From: Pseudodesulfovibrio alkaliphilus
GTDB lineage: Bacteria; Desulfobacterota; Desulfovibrionia; Desulfovibrionales; Desulfovibrionaceae
DNA length: 64,000 nt
NCBI RefSeq assembly: GCF_009729555.1
Contig: NZ_WODC01000004.1
Coordinates: 186,001 to 250,000 of the forward strand
Direction of reading: 5' to 3'
Below are positions 1 through 8,503 of this stretch, piece after piece. The stretch's first letter is position 1. Every line of letters begins with the position of its first letter. A model generated the notes under the pieces. The model searched no databases. It was given only the letters and a program-made list of their open reading frames with translations, and was not told the origin of the DNA. A program made the position numbers and the translations under genes.

Positions 1-38
1 TCTCCACTTGTAAGTATCAAACGGCTTGATCGGGGGAA

Positions 39-1007
39 TCATACTGCCTCAGCAATTCTTACGCGTGACTTTTCCTCAACAGCGTTGAGCATCCGACCTA
101 TCGCTTGCCCTAATTTTGGCGGGACTGCGTTAGCAATTTGCCTGTAGGCGGATGTCCTGGTTCCTTCAAACACAAAGTCATCCGGAAAGGACTGAACGGT
201 AGCAAGTTCCCTTGCAGACATCCGTCTATGATTATTAGGATGATGTAGTACAACAACCCCACCCTTGTCATCTCCTCTTCCAGTCACTGTGGGAGCAGGT
301 TGGTTGGGGTCAATATACCTATGTCCCAAATGTCCATTAAATCTCAATTTGTACTTTGAGTAATCGTGGTTTGGTATGTCAGGGGCATCGTCAGGTTCCG
401 GGTAATGCGCTAAAGCCTCCCCTACGGTTACCCAGGGCAATAGTTGTCCAAGTGATCCCTTACCAGGCTCAACGTGTGTTGGCTTTGGCGGAAAGGGGAC
501 CTCCTCCACGAAAATATCCTCCCTAACACCTAACATCACGAATCTCATGCGCTTTTGTGGAACGCCAAAGTCCGCAGAGTTCAGGACCTTCCAATACGTT
601 TTGTACCCCGTAGACCTGAAGTCTCCAATAATACGCTTAAGCACTTCTCCCTTCCCCAAGGAAACAATGCCTTTCACATTCTCCGCGATAAAGAAACGGG
701 GGCGCTTATCGCGAATAACTCGCACCATTTCTCGATAAAGTTTGTTTCGTTTATCGCCGGTTGTCCTGTTCCAGTTCGCCACGGAAAATCCCTGGCAAGG
801 GAATCCACCAACAACAACATCTCCGTCTGGAATATCTGATGAAGATATATTGTAAATGTCTTTAACATCAACATGGTTGCCAATGTTCCGCCTGTATGTC
901 GCTACAGCATCTTCATAGATGTCGTTAGCCCACACAATTCGGTGCCCAGCCTGTATCAAACCAAGATCGAGGCCTCCTGCGCCGCTAAACAGAGATATGA
1001 CGTCCAT
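39..1007 (-). CDS. DNA (cytosine-5-)-methyltransferase, first of a tandem pair
   Basis: This 322-aa enzyme should transfer a methyl group from S-adenosylmethionine to C5 of cytosine in a specific DNA sequence. The conserved motifs appear in order: motif I (SLFSGAGGLDLGL, residues 5-17), motif IV with the catalytic Cys71 (GGFPCQGFS), motif VI (ENVKG, 109-113), motif VIII (QKRMRF), and C-terminal motifs IX and X (RELATVQSFPDDF, QIANAVPP). Length is normal for a small type II methyltransferase. Its ATG overlaps the stop of the upstream methyltransferase by one base (TAATG), so the two are probably translationally coupled. The coding DNA is clearly more AT-rich than the rest of the window, suggesting transfer. 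A partner endonuclease would lie left of position 39 and is not visible. Confidence 0.95.
   Translation of the reverse strand: MDVISLFSGAGGLDLGLIQAGHRIVWANDIYEDAVATYRRNIGNHVDVKDIYNISSSDIPDGDVVVGGFPCQGFSVANWNRTTGDKRNKLYREMVRVIRDKRPRFFIAENVKGIVSLGKGEVLKRIIGDFRSTGYKTYWKVLNSADFGVPQKRMRFVMLGVREDIFVEEVPFPPKPTHVEPGKGSLGQLLPWVTVGEALAHYPEPDDAPDIPNHDYSKYKLRFNGHLGHRYIDPNQPAPTVTGRGDDKGGVVVLHHPNNHRRMSARELATVQSFPDDFVFEGTRTSAYRQIANAVPPKLGQAIGRMLNAVEEKSRVRIAEAV
921..953. repeat. Direct repeat, copy 1 (exact 33 bp; about 75 bp imperfect to 995)
   Basis: Thirty-three bases here are identical to 1865-1897, and similarity continues with a few mismatches to about 995. Both copies encode motif I and the following residues of the two methyltransferases. 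The identity is at the nucleotide level, including codon third positions, which suggests recent duplication or gene conversion. Confidence 0.9.
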
Positions 1008-1951
1008 TACGCGGCCCTCCTAAGTATAGACAATTGCTGCAATTGATTGCCAAGATGGCGAGCGAACAAGACAGGGACGGCGTTGCCCACTTGTCGATAA
1101 CAAGAATTCAACTTTCCGCAAAAATGAAAGTCCAAAGGAAATGTTTGTATCAAAGCCTGTTCGCGTACAGACATACGTCTGTGATTTCGGGGATGTTGGA
1201 TTGCACAGACCCCCCCTTTTCCATTTCCGCGAGCCAAAATAGTAGGGGAAGGCTTATCTGGGTCGGTGATTCTGTGTCCTGTAAAGTTGCGGTTCGTCAC
1301 TTTATATTGGGAACATATGTGGTTTAGCAGGTTGTGATGTGATTCAGGCTCTGGGATTTCAGCCAAGACCTCATTAATAGTTACCCAACGGGGTAAACCA
1401 TCAGCCCCAGTTTTTGCATGCGTTGGTGTTGGGTACACATAGTCTAAACTTATAGGCAAATCAGCCCTTGTCCCTGCGATAATAACTCTCTGCCGAGTCT
1501 GTGGGACACCATAGTTTGCCGTGTTAAATAGTTTTTTCTGGACCCGGAAACCCGCATCGGTAAAGTCTTTCTCTATGCGATTAATCGCATTACCTTTTGC
1601 AAGGCTCAATATCCCCCGCACGTTTTCTGCTAAAAACCATTTTGGCTGTTTTTCTTTAACGATTCTAAGAAATTCTAAGTAAAGTCGATTCCGATCATCT
1701 TCTTCAAAGCGAAGAAGGTTGGCCTGAGAGAAGCCTTGGCATGGAAATCCTCCAACAACGACATCCGCATTTGGGATTTGTTTCGTGGGGATATTTTCGA
1801 TTGGCCCTAAGACGATATGATCGCCAATATTCTTCCTATAAGTTTTGACACAATCTGGATCGAAGTCGTTAGCCCACACAATTCGGTGCCCAGCCTGCAT
1901 CAAGCCAAGGTCCAGACCTCCTGCGCCGCTAAACAGAGAGACGATTTTCAT
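1007..1951 (-). CDS. DNA (cytosine-5-)-methyltransferase, second of a tandem pair
   Basis: This 314-aa C5-cytosine methyltransferase is a close paralogue of its downstream neighbour. It has motif I at residues 5-17, the catalytic PCQG with Cys71, ENVRG at 109-113, a QTRQRV motif VIII and QVGNAVP as motif X. The first 30 residues are almost the same as in the neighbour, while the middle, which holds the target recognition region, differs. Paired m5C methyltransferases of this sort are known in systems that recognise asymmetric sites, one enzyme per strand; that role is inferred here. The DNA is low in GC like its partner. It begins with ATG and stands first in the leftward pair. Confidence 0.95.
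   Translation of the reverse strand: MKIVSLFSGAGGLDLGLMQAGHRIVWANDFDPDCVKTYRKNIGDHIVLGPIENIPTKQIPNADVVVGGFPCQGFSQANLLRFEEDDRNRLYLEFLRIVKEKQPKWFLAENVRGILSLAKGNAINRIEKDFTDAGFRVQKKLFNTANYGVPQTRQRVIIAGTRADLPISLDYVYPTPTHAKTGADGLPRWVTINEVLAEIPEPESHHNLLNHICSQYKVTNRNFTGHRITDPDKPSPTILARGNGKGGVCAIQHPRNHRRMSVREQALIQTFPLDFHFCGKLNSCYRQVGNAVPVLFARHLGNQLQQLSILRRAA
1865..1897. repeat. Direct repeat, copy 2 (exact 33 bp; about 75 bp imperfect to 1939)
   Basis: Second copy of the repeat, within the 5' end of the upstream methyltransferase. Recombination between the copies would delete about 944 bp and leave a single fused methyltransferase. Confidence 0.9.
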
Positions 1952-2092
1952 TTAATACCTATAAACCTAGATGGTTGATATGCCTTGTTGCCTCAGGGGA
2001 CCAGCGTCAAAGAAGCGTCAGAGTTCGATCTCAAGACAATCTCTACACAATCATCTCCTTGCATTCAAGGTGCTGACAACCCTTCTGCTGAT

Positions 2093-3052
2093 TCAGGGAG
2101 TAAGGTCTTCGTGTACAGAAATAGTATTCACGTGACACCGCCCCCCCCCGGCGGGCGGGCAGACGCTCCCGGCGCCGCGCCAGACATCGGCCACCACCGC
2201 GGCCAGGGCGCGGACCAGAGGGTCCCCTTCCCGGCATCGGGCGGTGACGAAATTGACGTTCAGGGAGAGACGCGGCCCTGTGTCGCAGATTACGGCAGTG
2301 CCTTCGCGGGCCAGGGCCTCGGCGTCGGCCTGCTTGAGAATGGAAATGCCCCTGCCTGTGGCCACCAGCCTGCGGATGACCTCTTCGCTGTCCACTTCCA
2401 CATACTCCTTCAGCTCCACGCTGGCGCTGGAAAAGAGCTGACCAAAGGCGACCATGAACGGGCAGCCCATGTCCGGCTTGATCCAGGGCAGGGAGGCCAG
2501 CTGATCCAGGGTCTTGCCCCGGATGCGGTCGCTCCAGGCGGCCGGGGCCACCACGCGCACCGGAATTTCGGCCAGCTTGACCGACTCCACCTCGGCGTAG
2601 CAGTTGTCGAAAAATGAAAACCCTGCGTCCAGCCTGCGGTCGCGCACATCCTTGAGGATGTTGCCCGAGGTGCTCTGCGCCAGCTTGAGCCTCAGGCGCG
2701 GATGGGCCTCGGCCATGCGCCCGGTCAGGTCAGCAACGCGCAGAAACTCGGGGTCCGTGTTCAGCCCGATGCTCACGGCGCCGGTCAGGTCGCGGCTGAG
2801 CCCCCTGGCCAGGTTGAGCATGTCCTCGGCGGCCCGGACAACCGCCTCGGCCCTGCCCTTGAGCTCGCGGCCCGCGTCGGTCAGCACCATGCCCCGCGGG
2901 GTACGCACGAACAGGACCACGTTCAACTCGCCCTCAAGGGCCTTGATATGGGCGCTTACCGCTGGTTGGCTGGCGTGGATGCGTTCGGCCGCCTTGGTCA
3001 GGTTGCCCTCGTCGGCCACGGCGATAAACGTCCTCAGCTGATAGAGTTCCAT
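2093..3052 (-). CDS. LysR-family transcriptional regulator
   Basis: A 319-aa LysR-type regulator with an N-terminal winged helix-turn-helix (residues about 3-60, with NLTKAAERIHASQPAVSAHI as the DNA-contacting region) and a periplasmic-binding-protein-like effector domain from about 90 to 295. The ATG is preceded by AGGAGAG. The last codons lie past a run of nine C (2141-2149) where composition drops toward the methyltransferase island, and the tail after the G-rich codons (about 15 residues) has no look of a LysR C-terminus. Losing one base in that run would end the protein at a TGA just after it, giving a more usual length. The target genes are not evident; the divergent neighbour is a 51-codon ORF. 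Confidence 0.9.
   Translation of the reverse strand: MELYQLRTFIAVADEGNLTKAAERIHASQPAVSAHIKALEGELNVVLFVRTPRGMVLTDAGRELKGRAEAVVRAAEDMLNLARGLSRDLTGAVSIGLNTDPEFLRVADLTGRMAEAHPRLRLKLAQSTSGNILKDVRDRRLDAGFSFFDNCYAEVESVKLAEIPVRVVAPAAWSDRIRGKTLDQLASLPWIKPDMGCPFMVAFGQLFSSASVELKEYVEVDSEEVIRRLVATGRGISILKQADAEALAREGTAVICDTGPRLSLNVNFVTARCREGDPLVRALAAVVADVWRGAGSVCPPAGGGRCHVNTISVHEDLTP
2141..2149. repeat. Homopolymer tract of nine C
   Basis: A C9 run inside the 3' end of the LysR gene (G9 in the coding strand). Such tracts are prone to slippage and also to sequencing error. A one-base loss moves the reading frame to an early TGA. Confidence 0.85.
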
Positions 3053-3187
3053 CCCGCTCTCCTAGAACCTTTTGCCACCCAAGGCAATCCGGTTTGCTTA
3101 TGCCTCGGTTCACGCATTGCGATTGGACGGTGCCGGAGCCCCTGCCTATGAAGGGACCATGGAAAACCCCTGGCCCGAGGAGGCAAC

Positions 3188-3343
3188 ATGATCCGCAAGA
3201 CCACGCCCTTTGACTGGAAATATCTCCTGCGCCCCGAAAACGGGGAGAACGAGCCTTCGGGGCGGCTGGCCGGAGTCTGCAAGGCTGCCATCTGGCTTGG
3301 CATTTCCATCCTGCTCGGTGTCGGCATGGGCCAACTGTGCTGA
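3188..3343 (+). CDS. Small single-pass membrane protein (51 aa)
   Basis: This 51-codon ORF starts with ATG after a strong GAGGAGG ribosome site and ends with TGA. The product has a polar N-terminal half (MIRKTTPFDWKYLLRP) and one hydrophobic stretch from about residue 31 to 50 (CKAAIWLGISILLGVGMG), which fits a single membrane anchor with a very short tail. It lies alone between the divergent LysR gene and the convergent asnB. I recognise no family. The ribosome site and the proper start support it as real, but it could be a chance ORF. Confidence 0.5.
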   Translation: MIRKTTPFDWKYLLRPENGENEPSGRLAGVCKAAIWLGISILLGVGMGQLC

Positions 3344-3365
3344 CCGGCAAAAAAGATCTCCCGGA

Positions 3366-5327
3366 TCACTCCTTGGGCAGCCAGCGGTCGGACCACGCCT
3401 GGAACATGAGCAGAGCCCACAGGCGGGACTGATTCTCGCGTCTGCCGCTCTGGTGCTCCGCCCATTGCCGGGCCACGGCATCGGCATCAAAGAGCCCCTG
3501 GCGGCGCAGTCGGTCCGGGGCCAGCAGCTCGGAGGCCCACCCCTTGAGCGGCCCGCGCAGCCACCGTGCCAGGGGCACGTCAAATCCCGCCTTGGGCCGA
3601 TCCACCAGATGGCGCGGCACATGCTTCTCAAGCACCCGCCGCAGGATGCCCTTGCCCCTTCCGCCAGCCACCAGCATGGACACCGGCAGCCGCCACGCCA
3701 ACTCCACCACCCGGTGATCAAGATAGGGGGCTCGCGACTCAAGGGACGCGGCCATGGTCGCCCGATCCACCTTCTGCAGCACCCCCGGCAGATAGATCGC
3801 GCTGTCCGCATACTGCATAAACCGCACGAAATCCTTCAGTTTCGGTGGCTCCAGCCTGATACGCCCCTCCAGGCCGCGCCCATGGCCCGACAGCACTCCG
3901 GACGGGTCAGGCCATGTGGAGACCAACCGCCAGTACAGATCCTCGCGATCCCTGGCGGGCAGGGCGTCAGCCAGCTTGTGGACCTTGAGTCCGGGGGTAC
4001 GCACCCGGCCCAGCCGGGGCGCCGCCCGGCCCGCGGCCCGAAACAGGGCGTCGTACCCTTCCGGCGACAGCCAGCGCAGGGCCGAGGCCACCCCGCGCCG
4101 CACCGGAACCGGCAGGCGGCCACAACGAGCCCAGAGGGCCGGGCCGCTCACATGGCGGTTGTATCCCGCAAAGACCTCGTCGCCCCCGTCCCCGGTAAGA
4201 CACACCGTAACGTGCTCGCGGGTCAGTCGCGAGACCAGACAGGTGGGCAACTGCGAGGCATCGGAAAAGGGCTCGTCATACACCTCGGGCAGACTCTCCA
4301 CCAGCCCCAGCGCATCCTCGGGCGTGGCCGTCAGGGTTGTGTGCGCCGTGCCCAGGTGGGCGGCCACCCGCGCCGCGTCCGCTGACTCGTCGAAATTACG
4401 GTCCGAAAACCCGATGGTGAAGCTCCGCACCGGCCGGGCCGACTGGGCCTGCATCAACGCCGTGACCAGCGCTGAGTCCACCCCCCCCGACAGCAGCACT
4501 CCCAGAGGCACATCCGAGACCCTCTGCCCGGCCACCACCTCGCGCAACAGGCCCTCAAGCCGGTCCCCGGCTTCGTCCGCGCTGCCGAGAAAGGGGTCTT
4601 CCATGGCCCGCAGAGCCATTCCGGCCAGACTCCAATACGCCTCGGGCTCGGGCAGCCCGCCGCCCACCCCCACCGAGAGCAGACATCCGGGCGGCAGCTT
4701 GTGCGCGTCCCGATAGATGCAGCGCGGCGCTGGCACATATTGATGACGCAAAAACAGGGCCAGGGACTCCATGTCCAGGGCAGCCTCAAAACCCGGATGA
4801 ACCCGCAGCGCCTTCAGCTCCGAGGCAAAGACAAAGGCGTTCCCCGCCCGGCCATAGTACAGCGGCTTCTCGCCCATGCGGTCACGAGCCAGGGTCAATT
4901 TCCTCTGCTGCGAATCCCACAAGGCAAAGGCGAACATGCCTACTGCCCGCTCAAGAGCCCCGCGCACCCCCCATCTCTGACACGCGGCCAGCAGCACCTC
5001 GGTGTCCGAATCACCCCGCCAGGGCAGATGCGGTCCGCCCGCCTCCTCAAGCTCGCGGCGCAGGGCGCGGTAATTGTACAGCTCGCCGTTGTAGGTGAGC
5101 GCCAGACGGCCGCAACGGCTGACCATGGGCTGCGCTCCGGTCTCGCCCAGCTCGATGATCGCCAGCCGCCGATGCCCGAGCCCAAGCCCCACGGCCGGGT
5201 CCGCATACTCGCCAGAACCGTCCGGTCCGCGATGGGCCAGCGTTTGCGCCATGCGCCGGGCCAGCCCGCGCACACCAGCGTCGTCGCCCGCCAGACCGGG
5301 ATCAAGAAAACCGGAAATTCCGCACAT
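3366..5327 (-). CDS. asnB: Asparagine synthase (glutamine-hydrolysing)
   Basis: A 653-aa AsnB-type amidotransferase: glutamine is hydrolysed in the N-terminal Ntn domain (nucleophile Cys2 in MCGISGF), and ammonia reaches a C-terminal ATP-pyrophosphatase domain with the PP-loop LLSGGVDSAL. The usual product is asparagine from aspartate, but genes of this family inside polysaccharide clusters often amidate a sugar or lipid-linked substrate. It is last in a leftward run with two glycosyltransferases and a histidine phosphatase, so a glycan role is possible. Length is normal and all catalytic motifs seem intact. Confidence 0.93.
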   Translation of the reverse strand: MCGISGFLDPGLAGDDAGVRGLARRMAQTLAHRGPDGSGEYADPAVGLGLGHRRLAIIELGETGAQPMVSRCGRLALTYNGELYNYRALRRELEEAGGPHLPWRGDSDTEVLLAACQRWGVRGALERAVGMFAFALWDSQQRKLTLARDRMGEKPLYYGRAGNAFVFASELKALRVHPGFEAALDMESLALFLRHQYVPAPRCIYRDAHKLPPGCLLSVGVGGGLPEPEAYWSLAGMALRAMEDPFLGSADEAGDRLEGLLREVVAGQRVSDVPLGVLLSGGVDSALVTALMQAQSARPVRSFTIGFSDRNFDESADAARVAAHLGTAHTTLTATPEDALGLVESLPEVYDEPFSDASQLPTCLVSRLTREHVTVCLTGDGGDEVFAGYNRHVSGPALWARCGRLPVPVRRGVASALRWLSPEGYDALFRAAGRAAPRLGRVRTPGLKVHKLADALPARDREDLYWRLVSTWPDPSGVLSGHGRGLEGRIRLEPPKLKDFVRFMQYADSAIYLPGVLQKVDRATMAASLESRAPYLDHRVVELAWRLPVSMLVAGGRGKGILRRVLEKHVPRHLVDRPKAGFDVPLARWLRGPLKGWASELLAPDRLRRQGLFDADAVARQWAEHQSGRRENQSRLWALLMFQAWSDRWLPKE

Positions 5328-5430
5328 GCCAAGTCTCTACCAGCCCGCCGCCCCCCTGGGCAATTCCTTTTGGGAGGGACATCCGGCGAACCGAGCGAAA
5401 CCTTTCCCAAGGTCTTTCCCCCGGATTATC

Positions 5431-6597
5431 CTACTCCTGTCCCATCCCGGCCAACTCTTCCAACAACCGGGCCGTGGTGGCCGCCCCGTCGAGATTGATG
5501 GGAGCGGGCTCGGCAGAGCGGGTCAGGGCTTGGGCGATGCACAGGGCGAGGCGTTCGGGGTCGAGGTCGGCAGGGGTCAGCAGCCCGACGGCGTGACGTT
5601 GTTCGAGGCGGCTGGTTCGCATGGACTGTTCTCGGTTTTGGGCAAAGGGAAGGACAAGGCCGTATGTCTTGGCGGCCAGAAGGTTCATGGTGGTGTTGTA
5701 CCCGCCCAGCGACAGGGAAAGGTCGGCCGCGTCGAGGTAGGCGGGAAAGCGGCTGGTAAAGCGGCGCACGCAGATATGCGGATGGCCGGCGGCCAGGGTC
5801 TGGCAGCGCTGGTGGTCGGCATCCGTGGCATAAGGCCCGGTGAAGGCCATGAGAGTGTGGGGCCGCGTTGTGGCCAGGAGGATGGAGGAGTGGATGGCGG
5901 CCCGGACAAGTTCGTTGCCCACTTGGCCGCCGCCCGCGCTGGCGATGACCAGGGGGGTGTGGCCAAGGCCGAGTTCCTGGCGCAGAGCCGCGCCTGAGCC
6001 GGGTTCGGGCCGGGCCGCCACATAGCCGGTGTAGCGCACGGGCGCAACGATGTCGGCCACGGCGGGAAAGGTCTCGTCCAGGGTGACAAGGGCCGGGTCC
6101 GCGTGAACAAGGACAAGGTCGAAATGGGGATTAAGCATGTCGAGGACGCGACGGGCGTATTTTGCTGGATCAGGCTTTTCCACCAGAATGTCGCGAAGAC
6201 TGCATGCTGTTTTACACTTCCCCCACTCCCCTGCCCTGATGCCTTGGAGCACGGGCAGCAGCTCGAACCGGAATGCTCGGCGGCCAAAGGGGAAGAGCTC
6301 CAGGAGCAGGATGTCCGGCCGGTAGCGGTCCATGAGGGCTCGCATGCGCTCGATGCGCCGGGTGCGAACCTCCTCGGCATCGGCCCCTGGCTCGGTGGGG
6401 ATGAAGGTCTTGAAATCCGGGGACATCATCAGACCGGGAAGGCGCTCAAGGCGCATGTTGGCCGGGGGGGAGATGTCGATCTCCGCGCCGCCCGCGACCA
6501 TGACCACCTCATGGCCGGACAGGGCGCGGACGATCTCCAGGGAGCGGAAGACATGGCCCACGCCGAGCACATGCTGGCAGTAGAAAAGAACGCGCAT
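5431..6597 (-). CDS. MurG-like predicted glycosyltransferase
   Basis: A 388-aa GT-B fold glycosyltransferase of the MurG-related type. It opens with MRVLFYCQHVLGVGH, a beta strand with a glycine-rich turn, and carries SAGGGQVG near the middle and SLGGYNTTMN in the C-terminal nucleotide-sugar half, the pattern of MurG and UDP-glycosyltransferases. Its ATG overlaps the stop of the upstream histidine phosphatase by one base (TGATG), so the genes are likely co-translated. Donor and acceptor cannot be read from sequence. The partners suggest a secreted or surface glycan. Confidence 0.85.
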   Translation of the reverse strand: MRVLFYCQHVLGVGHVFRSLEIVRALSGHEVVMVAGGAEIDISPPANMRLERLPGLMMSPDFKTFIPTEPGADAEEVRTRRIERMRALMDRYRPDILLLELFPFGRRAFRFELLPVLQGIRAGEWGKCKTACSLRDILVEKPDPAKYARRVLDMLNPHFDLVLVHADPALVTLDETFPAVADIVAPVRYTGYVAARPEPGSGAALRQELGLGHTPLVIASAGGGQVGNELVRAAIHSSILLATTRPHTLMAFTGPYATDADHQRCQTLAAGHPHICVRRFTSRFPAYLDAADLSLSLGGYNTTMNLLAAKTYGLVLPFAQNREQSMRTSRLEQRHAVGLLTPADLDPERLALCIAQALTRSAEPAPINLDGAATTARLLEELAGMGQE

Positions 6598-7289
6598 CAG
6601 CGCTCCTGACGTTCCAGTTCTCCCTTGTCCGGATTAAGCGGGTCCGGTTCGGGGATGTCCAGCGCGGCCAGATCCCGGACCGCAGCGGCCAATGCGTCGA
6701 ACTCCAGATTCATCCGGGCCGGGGCCAGCTCGTTGTCCAGGCACTCGATGCGGTGCAGCCGGTAGGGTTCGATGGGCAGGGGATCGCCGGGCAGGTAGTC
6801 GAGGCCGGACAGGGCGTAGGCCAGGCACTTGAGCACCCCGTGGTGGGTGACGACCAGGACCGAGGCGCCGGGATGGGCGGGGGCAAAGGCGATGAGGGCG
6901 TCGCAGGTACGCATGAGCACGGTATCGCGGCTCTCGCCGCCGGGCGGGGTGAATCCGAAGCCGCGTTTTTCCTGAGCCGCGACTTTGGCCCGCTGCGCCT
7001 TGAGTTCAGCCTTGGTCAGCCCGGTCCACAGGCCCCAGTCCTGCTCGACCAGACCGGGTTCGCTATGCAGGGGCAGGTCAAGGCGCTCGTTGAGGATGCG
7101 GGCGGTTTCCACGGCACGGGCCAGAGGGCTGGTCAGAATCATGTCGAACGCGCCTTCGGAAAACGATTGCGCCCAGACACGGGCCATCTCCCTGCCCGTT
7201 TCGGACAAGACGGTGTCGGTACGGCCCTGGATGCGCGATTGGCGGTTCCAGTCGGTCTGGCCGTGGCGCATGCAGTAGAATGTTGTCAT
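6597..7289 (-). CDS. Histidine phosphatase (phosphoglycerate-mutase-like) family protein
   Basis: A 230-aa member of the histidine phosphatase superfamily with the catalytic RHG motif at the N-terminus (MRHGQTDWNRQSRIQG), a mid-region Glu motif (VEQDWGLWTG) and the second histidine (VVTHHGVLKC). Such enzymes remove phosphate from sugars or metabolites through a phosphohistidine. The start overlaps the end of the GT4 gene by four bases (ATGA) and the stop overlaps the next glycosyltransferase, so it is embedded in an operon. A role on a sugar phosphate in the same pathway is inferred. Confidence 0.9.
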   Translation of the reverse strand: MTTFYCMRHGQTDWNRQSRIQGRTDTVLSETGREMARVWAQSFSEGAFDMILTSPLARAVETARILNERLDLPLHSEPGLVEQDWGLWTGLTKAELKAQRAKVAAQEKRGFGFTPPGGESRDTVLMRTCDALIAFAPAHPGASVLVVTHHGVLKCLAYALSGLDYLPGDPLPIEPYRLHRIECLDNELAPARMNLEFDALAAAVRDLAALDIPEPDPLNPDKGELERQER

Positions 7290-8449
7290 TGTCCGGGTCT
7301 CCTCGTGGCGGTGATACGTTCCATTGTCCGCGCCATTTCCAGATAATTGACGGACAGGCTGTGATGTATGCCCACATGGGCTGGGGCCTGGCTTCCGAGC
7401 CGGGCGCGCATGTCCGCGTCCCTGACCAGGGTGGCGACGCCCTGGGCAAAGTCGGCCTCGGAAGCGGACGTGATCAGGCCGGACACCTCGTGGGCGACCA
7501 CATGGGGCGCCCCTTCGTCGTCAGTGGCCACCACGGGCAGACCGCAGTGCTGGGCTTCCAGGTAGACCATGCCCACGCTTTCCTTTAGGCCCGGAAAGGC
7601 GAAGAGATCGCCTGCGCTGAACACGCCGGGCAGATCGGTCCTGTCCACCCTGCCCAGGAAACGGACCCCTTCGCCCAGGGCGGCCCTGGCCATGACTTCC
7701 AGCTCGGTCCGCATGGGTCCGTCGCCAGCCACCACCAGCAGCAGGTCGCGCCCCTTGTCCATGGTGCGGGCCGCGGCCGCGCATGCCCGGATGGTCCACT
7801 GCACGCCGACAGCCTTGACCCCTGGGCGCATCATGGCCGCACAGACCGCCACCACGGTGTCCGGCCCGGCTCCCCATCCAGCCCGATGGCGCTGTCTGGC
7901 GGCCTCGTCGCGGCCGAAGAGTCCGTCGGGCAGACCGGGACTGACATGGCTGTAGCGCTCGCCGGGCAGAATTTTGGCGCACCCGGCCAGATCGTTGATC
8001 CGGTTGCAAAAGACATGATCAGCGCGGAGCATCGCCCGCTTGTTGAGGGCGTAGCCTGGCCAAGTGGCGATATGCCGGGCGCGGTTGCGGGCATAGGATG
8101 CCTGAAAGAGGAAATAGGGGATGGACAGCCGGGCCGAGGCGGTGGGGCCGAAGATGTCGGGCACCTTGTAATAGCTGCCGTGGGTGAGCCAGCAATCGGC
8201 GTCCTGCGCAGCCTCGACCATGCGGCCCAGGGCGCGGGCCGCGGCGGGCCAGCTCCAGGGCCTGCGGTATATCTCCCTGGCCGGGTAGAACGGCAACGGT
8301 TCCACCCTGTGTCCGAAGTCGCGCAGGGTGGCAAGCAGGTCGCGGGCAATGGTCACATCGCCCGAGACGTTCGGGTGATCCACGGGCTTGAAGGGAGTGC
8401 AAAAGGCTATCTTCAACGGTTGCTCGCTGGTTGGAACCTGATCTGGCAT
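7286..8449 (-). CDS. Glycosyltransferase family 4 protein
   Basis: A GT4-type retaining glycosyltransferase (GT-B fold). The C-terminal donor domain shows FLGRVDRTDLPGVFSAGDLF and FPGLKESVGMVYLEAQHCGL, which hold the E-x7-E region of the family, followed by VATDDEGAPHVV. I place the start at the ATG at 8449, giving 387 aa starting MPDQVPTSEQPLKIAFCTP. An in-frame TTG at 8497 would add 16 residues and lie 6 bp after the preceding stop; neither has a good ribosome site. The gene overlaps the downstream phosphatase by four bases. Confidence 0.88.
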   Translation of the reverse strand: MPDQVPTSEQPLKIAFCTPFKPVDHPNVSGDVTIARDLLATLRDFGHRVEPLPFYPAREIYRRPWSWPAAARALGRMVEAAQDADCWLTHGSYYKVPDIFGPTASARLSIPYFLFQASYARNRARHIATWPGYALNKRAMLRADHVFCNRINDLAGCAKILPGERYSHVSPGLPDGLFGRDEAARQRHRAGWGAGPDTVVAVCAAMMRPGVKAVGVQWTIRACAAAARTMDKGRDLLLVVAGDGPMRTELEVMARAALGEGVRFLGRVDRTDLPGVFSAGDLFAFPGLKESVGMVYLEAQHCGLPVVATDDEGAPHVVAHEVSGLITSASEADFAQGVATLVRDADMRARLGSQAPAHVGIHHSLSVNYLEMARTMERITATRRPGQ

Positions 8450-8503
8450 TCCATTACACGAAAGACGAACAGGGACCAAGCGGGAATGAGCGGCCAAAAT
8501 GGC

